Of a stretch of DNA of 16,153 nt, positions 1 to 5,245 are shown in pieces. The notes under the pieces were generated by a model. The model was not told the DNA's origin. It saw only the letters and a list, made by a program, of their open reading frames with translations, and did no database searches. The translations under genes were made by a program, and so were the position numbers. This DNA is from JAIVJN01 sp036732565 (GTDB lineage Bacteria; Acidobacteriota; Vicinamibacteria; Vicinamibacterales; UBA2999). The stretch lies in assembly GCA_036732565.1 (NCBI GenBank), contig DAINCF010000114.1, forward strand, positions 1 through 16,153, written 5' to 3'. Within the stretch, counting starts at the first letter, position 1. Each line of letters starts with the position of its first letter.

Positions 1-468
1 CATCGGCATGCTGCCGAGCTCCTCGTCGCTGGCCTCGCGCCGGGGCGCGCGGGCCGGGAGCCACCGCCGGATCTCCGCCAACTGTGCGTCGGTCTCGCGG
101 ATGTGGTGGTTGATTCTGAGCGTCTCGACCGCCGCCTCGAAGCTCAGGCCATCGCGCGACATCAGCTGTTCGAGCCACATGGCCGTCTGGCCAAGACGAC
201 GGGCGGCCGCGGAGGGACGCCACTTCCCCCACCGCGCAATGCGCTCGTCGAGGAAAATCCGCGAGATCACGGTGGTCAGAAACGTCGCGAGCGCGCTCCG
301 GCCCTGGAACTTCTGGAGGATGGCGTAGTTATGCTCGACGAGCTTCAAGTAGACGAGGCCGCGGAAGTCATCCAGCTCGGCTCCGGACAGGTGGTGCCGT
401 CGTCCGATGTAGCGAACAACCTGATCGATCAGGCCCAGGTTATCGAGAAAGAATTGCTTATAGTCCAC
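1..468 (-). CDS. Sigma-70 family RNA polymerase sigma factor, N-terminal part (runs off the left edge)
   Basis: The minus strand is open from a GTG at 468 to the window edge, giving 156 residues that begin VDYKQFFLDNLGLIDQVVRY. Residues about 30-80 (ELDDFRGLVYLKLVEHNYAI, then KFQGRSALATFLTTVISRIF) look like sigma region 2, which binds core polymerase and the -10 element. The conserved pattern of an acidic/DDF stretch, KFxGRS, then LxTxxxRxFLDxR is typical of ECF-like factors. Region 4 would lie beyond the left edge and is not visible. The frame stays open upstream to about position 630 without an ATG. The GTG is preferred because homology starts directly there and a promoter-like sequence lies just upstream at 499-527. 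No strong ribosome binding site is seen. The gene diverges from mscL. Family assignment is fairly sure; the regulon is unknown. Confidence 0.75.
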   Translation of the reverse strand, partial: MDYKQFFLDNLGLIDQVVRYIGRRHHLSGAELDDFRGLVYLKLVEHNYAILQKFQGRSALATFLTTVISRIFLDERIARWGKWRPSAAARRLGQTAMWLEQLMSRDGLSFEAAVETLRINHHIRETDAQLAEIRRWLPARAPRREASDEELGSMPM

Positions 469-498
469 GCCAGTCCGGGGAGCGTCTGGGCGGGATGC

Positions 499-527
499 AT
501 TATCAGCGACCGAGCTGGACCGCGCAA
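499..527 (-). promoter_or_regulatory. Candidate sigma-70-type promoter for the sigma-factor gene
   Basis: On the minus strand TTGCGC (522-527) is followed after exactly 17 bases by GATAAT (499-504). This matches the -35/-10 consensus at 3 of 6 and 5 of 6 positions. Transcription would start near 492, giving a leader of about 24 bases before the GTG at 468, which supports that start over longer N-terminal extensions. It is a pattern match only. Confidence 0.4.
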
Positions 528-595
528 GGCCAACCGGGACGCGTCCTGCCTGATCACCAACGGGTTCCCCACATCCGGAACTATAGTGTGCGAAC

Positions 596-604
596 GGAAG
601 GGGG
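596..604 (+). promoter_or_regulatory. Ribosome binding site of mscL
   Basis: A purine-rich GGAAGGGGG lies four bases before the ATG at 609. It decides the start: the reading frame is open further upstream to 495, but that part is low in homology and lacks a comparable site. A TATAGT at 582-587 could be a -10 element, but no convincing -35 accompanies it. Confidence 0.6.
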
Positions 605-608
605 ACCC

Positions 609-1067
609 ATGCTGAAGGAGTTCCGGGAGTTCATCGCGCGCGGCAACGTGCTGGATCTGGCGGTCGCCGTGATCATCGGCGCCGCGTTCGGCAAGATCGT
701 CACGTCACTCGTAGAGGGCGTGTTGATGCCGCCGCTCGGCCTCGTGCTGGGCCGCGTCGATTTCTCGAGTCTGTTTTTCGTGCTCGATGCGACGAAGGGG
801 ATACCGCCCTCGCTGGCCGAGGCGAAGGACCTCGGAGTACCGGTAATCGCCTACGGCGCCTTCCTCAACGACGTGGTCAACTTCCTGATCATCGCGTTCG
901 CCGTGTTCATGATCGTCAAGCAGGCGAACCGCTTCAAGAAGGCGGCACCTGAGACCCCCGAAGCGACGCCGCCGACCCGCGAATGTCCTTACTGCTTCAG
1001 CGCGATCTCGGTCAAAGCGACGCGCTGCCCGGCCTGCTGCGTCGATCTTCGAGCGGCGCTCTCGTAG
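609..1067 (+). CDS. mscL: Large-conductance mechanosensitive channel MscL with C-terminal zinc ribbon
   Basis: This 152-residue inner-membrane channel opens under high membrane tension and releases solutes during osmotic downshock. The start MLKEFREFIARGNVLDLAVA is the classic MscL amphipathic N-helix leading into TM1 (about residues 14-42, with the pore-lining stretch AVIIGAAFGKIVTSLVE). A periplasmic loop follows, then TM2 (about 78-104, including the FLNDVVNFLIIAFAVF signature). The usual charged C-terminal bundle helix is replaced by a Pro/Thr linker and a rubredoxin-like knuckle pair, C126-P-Y-C129 and C140-P-A-C143, which should bind zinc in the cytoplasm. The stop codon TAG is the TAG of a GTAGGGGCGG repeat. 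The gene is monocistronic as far as visible and converges with the serine hydrolase gene. The channel identity is certain; the role of the zinc ribbon is unknown. Confidence 0.95.
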   Translation: MLKEFREFIARGNVLDLAVAVIIGAAFGKIVTSLVEGVLMPPLGLVLGRVDFSSLFFVLDATKGIPPSLAEAKDLGVPVIAYGAFLNDVVNFLIIAFAVFMIVKQANRFKKAAPETPEATPPTRECPYCFSAISVKATRCPACCVDLRAALS

Positions 1068-1080
1068 GGGCGGTTCGCAA
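1064..1080 (+). repeat. Half copy of the GTAGGGGCGG palindromic repeat
   Basis: GTAGGGGCGGTTCGC matches the left arm of the full palindrome at 9180-9207; the right arm is not preserved here. The TAG at 1065-1067 is the mscL stop codon. Confidence 0.7.
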
Positions 1081-1084
1081 CCTC

Positions 1085-1113
1085 TCCGCCGAAGCGAGCA
1101 CCGCGAAGGCGGA
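1085..1113. terminator. Possible bidirectional hairpin between convergent genes
   Basis: TCCGCC (1085-1090) and GGCGGA (1108-1113) are perfect inverted repeats around a 17-base loop. They lie in the 52-base spacer between the stop codons of mscL and the serine hydrolase. There is no T-tract, so this is only a candidate termination or RNA-end structure. It may equally be remnant repeat DNA. Confidence 0.3.
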
Positions 1114-1119
1114 CCGCCG

Positions 1120-2298
1120 TTACTGCTGCGTCTGTGTGGCCGTGATCGAGTCGATGACCATCTTGTAGAACGTCGAGTCGGCGTTCTGCGCGCCAGAGTG
1201 CCAGCGCCAGACGATCACGAGATCGTGGTCGGGCGAGACGAAGATGGTGTTGCTACCGGCGCCGCGCGCGGCGAACGCGTTGATCGGCAGGCCGGGCATG
1301 TTCTTCTGCTGCGTGTTCAGCCACCAGAGGTAGCCGTAGTCCGGACCGTTCGCGCTGGGCGTCAGGGCGGCCTTGGCGTAGGCGGCGGGCACGATCTGCT
1401 TGCTGCCCCATTTGCCGCCGCGCAGCCACAGGTAGCCGAAGCGCGCCATGTCCCAGGAGTTGATCCACACGCCGCCACCCCAGCGCGTGCCGCCGCTCAC
1501 GGAGGCGAGCTTCTTGCCGTCGATCTCCACGTAGGCGTTCTTGTAGGGGATCCACTGCCAGGTGTTGGACATGCCGATCGCCGAGGCGACTTCGTCGCGA
1601 AAGACATCCGGGATCGGCTTCTTGAACAGCCGCAGCATCGACAGCGAGAAGCGATTGATCCGCACGTCGTTGTACTCGTAGTGGCTGCCCGGGCGCTCGA
1701 GCTCGCGAGGCTTGCGCTCGCCGTCACCGAACGGCTGGGTACCGACGAAGTCGTGCTTCTTGCCCCACATCTCCCCTTCCCACTCGGACTCCTGCTGCAG
1801 ATGATGCATCCAGGTGATGCTGGCGTTGTGCGGCGTCTCGTAGCCGCCGTCGCGGACGGTCGCGCCCACCGGCGAATTCAGATCCTTGATGAGGCCATCG
1901 CGCACCGCCACACCGGCGACCGTCGCGAGCATGCTCTTCGCGACCGAGTAGGTCGGATCCGCGCGGTTGGTCTCGCCGAACTCGGCGACGACATAACCAC
2001 GGCGAATGATGACGCCATTGGTCGCCGCGCGATTGTCGGGGATCGGGCCGAGCAGGGTGCCGAAGATCTTCTCCTGGGTCGAGAAGTCCTTCGGCATGTT
2101 GGTCTCCTTCGTCTTGGCAAACGCGACGGCGGCGTCGAGCTTGGCGGCGTCCATGCCGACTTCGGTCGGCGCCTTCTTCGCCCACGCGCCGGCGGGCGGA
2201 TAGTAGGGCGTCTGTGCCGACGGCGCGGTAGCGTACAGCGCACAAACCGCGGCGACGAAGGTCAGATACCGAAGATTGGCTCGCAGTGTGCGTCTCAT
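1120..2298 (-). CDS. Exported serine hydrolase, class C beta-lactamase-like family
   Basis: The protein has 392 residues. An N-terminal signal peptide (basic MRRTLR, hydrophobic 11-24, cleavage probably after PSA-28) predicts export. The serine beta-lactamase/penicillin-binding fold is shown by S118-V-A-K121 in YSVAKSMLATVAG, the expected Ser-x-x-Lys nucleophile motif. YEYNDVRIN at 207-215 is the probable second motif, and ARGAGSN at 344-350 sits where the HxG/KTG-type strand is expected. Such proteins include esterases, D-aminopeptidases and amidases, and most are not true beta-lactamases, so the substrate is not assigned. The start is well supported: GAGGA lies about seven bases before the ATG. 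It is the last of three co-directional exported hydrolases, 59 bases after the M14 gene, and is probably co-transcribed with it. Confidence 0.85.
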   Translation of the reverse strand: MRRTLRANLRYLTFVAAVCALYATAPSAQTPYYPPAGAWAKKAPTEVGMDAAKLDAAVAFAKTKETNMPKDFSTQEKIFGTLLGPIPDNRAATNGVIIRRGYVVAEFGETNRADPTYSVAKSMLATVAGVAVRDGLIKDLNSPVGATVRDGGYETPHNASITWMHHLQQESEWEGEMWGKKHDFVGTQPFGDGERKPRELERPGSHYEYNDVRINRFSLSMLRLFKKPIPDVFRDEVASAIGMSNTWQWIPYKNAYVEIDGKKLASVSGGTRWGGGVWINSWDMARFGYLWLRGGKWGSKQIVPAAYAKAALTPSANGPDYGYLWWLNTQQKNMPGLPINAFAARGAGSNTIFVSPDHDLVIVWRWHSGAQNADSTFYKMVIDSITATQTQQ

Positions 2299-2357
2299 CT
2301 AAATGTCCTCATCGTGAATTACGACGTGCCGGCTTGAGGCGTGTGGCTCGAGGCCGA

Positions 2358-5156
2358 TCAATACCCCGGTCCCAATAGGACGGCGTTCATGAACAACAAC
2401 ATCGTGCCTTCCGAGAACGCGCGGTAGTTCGGATCTTCGGCGAAGCCGATCACATGTCCCTGACCGAACGGCTGATGCATCAGGAACGCCTTCTGCACGA
2501 GCAAGTCGCGGTTCTCGGGCCAGATCAGTCCCGCCGCAATCAACGTGTCCTTCTTGCCGTAAATACCGACGTTGCGTCCGCTGTTCAACTTGAGCGGCGC
2601 GAAGACGCGCGCGCCCTCGATCATCGTCTGCGTCTCCGCGTCGTTGCCGGCGCTCAACCAATGATCGGTGTCGAGCGTGACGCGCAAGATCGCCCCCGGC
2701 TGCGCGTCCGGCCGTTCGCGCTCGGGCTGAATCGCCTTGTCGTAATCGAACTCAGAGGGCGCTCCGCCCCCACCCGCCGGCCGCCCCGCACCCGACGCAC
2801 CCTGGGCACCCGAGGCACCCTGGGCACCTTGGGCACCTTGGGCACCTTGGGCACCTTGGGCACCTTGGGCACCCTGCGCACCTTGACTCGGTGTATCTGG
2901 CCGCCCATCTTTGAGCAACAGGGTGGTGTCGAGCAAGCCCACATTCGCGGCCGTCGCCCAGCGCGTCGCCTCCGCCATCGTCACCAGGGTGCCGCCGGCG
3001 CGCAGCCAATCCTTCACGCGATTGAGCACCGCGTCGCCGATGACGCCGCTATAGCTCCCAGATGCCAGCACCAGGACGTCGAAATCGGCGAAGTCGACGC
3101 GGCCGAGCGAGCTCGTCCGTACGGCGGTCACGGGCTGGCCGAACCGCTGCTCCAGGACGTAGCGCGTCCAACCGGCAGAGGTGGATTGGGCCGGTGTATC
3201 CCACGCCATCAGCACGCGCGGCGGCTTGAGATACGCCACGTCGTTGCTGCCGAGCGAGGTGCCCGAGTCGACATAGGTGCTGTCGATCGGTACGACTTCC
3301 GCGCCGTGCTTGGCCGCCAGCGCGCCGAGCCGTGCGTGCAGATCGCTCGGGTTCTCCGCGTTGCGCACGACAATCGTGCCGATGGGATAGCGACGGGCGT
3401 TCAGCGTGAACGCGCCACCGACGCTGTGAAAGCGCAGGCCGCGCTGCACCGCTTCGACAGACAGCGCCGCGGCCGCGGAGCCCCACGGCATCAGGTAACC
3501 CACCTTGCCCTGCGCGAGCCTGCCAGCGCGCGACTCGTCCCTCGACTCCGCGCGGGATGTCCCTGAGCGTGTCGAAGGGTCGAAGGGCGGCGCCTCGTGG
3601 TTGGCAGGCACGGCCGTCGTTTTCGCGTTGATCGGCGCGGCGCTGGTGACGACCTCGACATCGAACAGCAGCGGCAGGTTCCACGCGGTGATGTCGTAAA
3701 TCTGATCCGGCTGTCGTCGCCTGCGCCGCTCTTCCTGACGCTTGATGAAATCCTCGGGCTGGTCGATCTTCGTGTCGAGCAGGTTGCGCAGCAAACGACC
3801 GGATGGCTGCGCGGCGGACACGACGTACGCGCCAGCCGGCACCGTTCGGTCGCCAAGCTTCACGGGCTCCGCGGCCCTGCGCACGTCGATGCCCTGCGTG
3901 GCCAGGTTCCGCGCGAGCCGATCGGCGCGCGACGGATCGTGTCCTGGCACGAGCACGTACTCTCGAATCGGCCCCTTCTCGCCTTCCGCGATCGCACTCC
4001 GCCTGTACTCCAGGAAGTCGCGCAGGAGCCGCTCTCGAGCGCGCGCCGCGGTGATGGCGGTCGTGATCGCGGCGTTGAAGTGATGCATCACGCCGTCGCG
4101 GTAGGTCAGGGTCTTCCCGTCGCTGCGCGCGAACGACAGGCTCCGCGCGGAGGCCTGCTCGTAGGTCATGCCGATCGATCCGTGGAACGTCGGCCAGGAG
4201 TCGCCATAGCCCGGATAGAACGCGTCGTAGACCTCGCGAATGAAGTAGGGCCACCCGCGCTCGTCGAACCGCGCAGCGTTGGCGCGGCCGAAGAGATCGT
4301 AGGCGGCGATCTGGCTCTTCGTGATGTGCGGGTTGATGGGGTCGGCCGGCGGCGCGAAATAGTAGGTGTTGTCACCACCCTGCTCGTGCAGGTCGACGCT
4401 GACGTGCGGCCAGTATTCCAACGCGATCTTCAGTCGTCCGCGGGTCTCGGGCTGCGACTGCGCAAACCAGTCGCGGTTCATGTCGAACAGATAGTGATTC
4501 GTGCGACCGCCGGGCCAGGGCTCATCGTGCTCGGCGCTGTACGGTGTCGGATCGGCTGCGGGCATCGCCCGGCCCTGCATGTTCTGAAACAGAAACCGCG
4601 CCCGCCCATCGGGGTTCTGCATCGGATCGATCAGCACCAGCGCATCGCGCAGCACGCTGTCGACGCCGGCATCTCCTTGGGACGCCAGCAAGTGATACGC
4701 CTCCTGCAGCGCCGCATCCGACGAGGAGATCTCGTTGCCGTGCACGCCGTGCACCAGCCACACGACGACGGGGAGCTCTTTGACAAGGCGATCGCCCTCG
4801 CCCGACGGCAGGCCACGCGCATCCGCCAGGCGTTTCAAGTCGGCCTTCACGGCATCGAGCCGCTGGAGGCGCTCGGCGCTGCCGATGATCATCAGCCAGA
4901 GGGGGCGGTTCTCCCACGTGCGCGCGTACTCGACGAGACGCGTCCGTGTCGGCGCGGCGGTCGCCAGCGCCCGAAGATACTGCCCCACCTGATCGGGTGA
5001 TGAGATCTCCTCGCCTGGCTCGTAGCCGAGGACCTGCTTGAGCATGGGAATCGCCGGGTCGTACTTCGCGCCCGGCCACAGCGGCTCGACTGCCTGCGCG
5101 CGTGCAGCCGCCGGGCAGGTTGCCATCAACAGAACGATCGTCAGGAAGGCACGCAT
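2358..5156 (-). CDS. Exported M14-family zinc carboxypeptidase with long C-terminal region
   Basis: The protein has 932 residues. The signal peptide MRAFLTIVLLMATCPAAARA ends in an AxA-type cleavage site. The frame is open far upstream to 6314, but those codons are the preceding gene read in another frame. The ATG at 5156 is chosen because the signal peptide begins there. The M14 catalytic domain covers about residues 35-380. Zinc ligands are H139 and E142 (VHGVHGNE) and H257 (VDLHEQGG). Substrate-binding signatures are NPDGR (181-185) and DMNRDW (225-230), and the probable catalytic Glu is E333 (TYEQAS). The C-terminal half resembles the glutamine-amidotransferase-like domain often found after M14 domains in large exported peptidases. 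Two odd insertions occur: a repeat-derived stretch near 522-541 and a Gly-Ala-Gln tract near 758-788. It lies 89 bases after the three-domain gene. It likely trims peptides in the periplasm or outside the cell. Confidence 0.9.
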   Translation of the reverse strand: MRAFLTIVLLMATCPAAARAQAVEPLWPGAKYDPAIPMLKQVLGYEPGEEISSPDQVGQYLRALATAAPTRTRLVEYARTWENRPLWLMIIGSAERLQRLDAVKADLKRLADARGLPSGEGDRLVKELPVVVWLVHGVHGNEISSSDAALQEAYHLLASQGDAGVDSVLRDALVLIDPMQNPDGRARFLFQNMQGRAMPAADPTPYSAEHDEPWPGGRTNHYLFDMNRDWFAQSQPETRGRLKIALEYWPHVSVDLHEQGGDNTYYFAPPADPINPHITKSQIAAYDLFGRANAARFDERGWPYFIREVYDAFYPGYGDSWPTFHGSIGMTYEQASARSLSFARSDGKTLTYRDGVMHHFNAAITTAITAARARERLLRDFLEYRRSAIAEGEKGPIREYVLVPGHDPSRADRLARNLATQGIDVRRAAEPVKLGDRTVPAGAYVVSAAQPSGRLLRNLLDTKIDQPEDFIKRQEERRRRRQPDQIYDITAWNLPLLFDVEVVTSAAPINAKTTAVPANHEAPPFDPSTRSGTSRAESRDESRAGRLAQGKVGYLMPWGSAAAALSVEAVQRGLRFHSVGGAFTLNARRYPIGTIVVRNAENPSDLHARLGALAAKHGAEVVPIDSTYVDSGTSLGSNDVAYLKPPRVLMAWDTPAQSTSAGWTRYVLEQRFGQPVTAVRTSSLGRVDFADFDVLVLASGSYSGVIGDAVLNRVKDWLRAGGTLVTMAEATRWATAANVGLLDTTLLLKDGRPDTPSQGAQGAQGAQGAQGAQGAQGAQGASGAQGASGAGRPAGGGGAPSEFDYDKAIQPERERPDAQPGAILRVTLDTDHWLSAGNDAETQTMIEGARVFAPLKLNSGRNVGIYGKKDTLIAAGLIWPENRDLLVQKAFLMHQPFGQGHVIGFAEDPNYRAFSEGTMLLFMNAVLLGPGY
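2795..2884 (-). repeat. Coding 9-bp tandem repeat (minisatellite), Gly-Ala-Gln tract
   Basis: Ten consecutive 9-base units of consensus GGGCACCTT (plus strand) run in phase with the M14 gene. Five units (2822-2866) are identical; the outer ones vary by one to three bases. They encode repeated Gly-Ala-Gln/Ser triplets (residues about 758-788), followed by a Gly/Pro-rich linker. This is a collagen-like low-complexity linker, expected to change length by slippage in steps of three residues. Confidence 0.9.
3535..3588 (-). repeat. Probable dispersed CCCTTCGACACGCTCAGGG-type repeat inside the M14 gene
   Basis: The minus strand carries CTTCGACACGCTCAGGGACA followed by a degenerate inverted half (GTCGAGGGA). 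This resembles a short extragenic repeat seen across many GC-rich bacterial genomes (recalled, not searched). Here it is translated as the low-complexity stretch PSTRSGTSRAESRDESRAG within a region that otherwise looks like ordinary protein. The frame is kept. Confidence 0.5.
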
Positions 5157-5192
5157 CTCGGTGTGGCTCGCTCTTTTCTCGAAAATTGAGAA

Positions 5193-5243
5193 CCTTGGGT
5201 GTCTTGGTGGCGAATCGTCGTTGGTGTTCTTGGTGTGCTTCGT
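5193..5243 (-). repeat. CACCAAG-type intergenic repeats between the two peptidase-related genes
   Basis: Read on the minus strand, the 89-base spacer holds CCACGAAGCACACCAAGAAC and, further on, GCCACCAAGACACCCAAGG. These are imperfect direct repeats of a CACCAAGA-CACC unit. The pattern resembles the CCACGAAGACACGAAG family of intergenic repeats common in large soil genomes (recalled, not searched). It starts directly after the TAG stop of the upstream gene. No promoter is evident in it. Confidence 0.45.
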
Positions 5244-5245
5244 GG

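Noticed and set aside
582..587. TATAGT as -10 element of mscL
   Set aside because: No acceptable -35 at 16-18 bases upstream, so not listed as a promoter.
103..615. Plus-strand open frame of 170 codons at the left edge
   Set aside because: It lies opposite a sigma-factor frame with recognisable region 2 and runs into the mscL start in another frame.
1198..2337. Plus-strand open frame of 379 codons opposite the class C-like hydrolase
   Set aside because: Antisense shadow; the minus strand has signal peptide, SxxK motif and ribosome binding site.
2795..2884. CRISPR-like array
   Set aside because: Units are 9 bases, directly abutting with no spacers, in phase with a coding frame.
3597..5000. 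Plus-strand open frame of 467 codons opposite the M14 gene
   Set aside because: Antisense of a gene with intact M14 motifs; no recognisable family.
5176..5192. Small hairpin TTCTC/GAGAA before the M14 start
   Set aside because: Only five base pairs, no T-tract and no known regulatory family; could be chance in a repeat-rich spacer.
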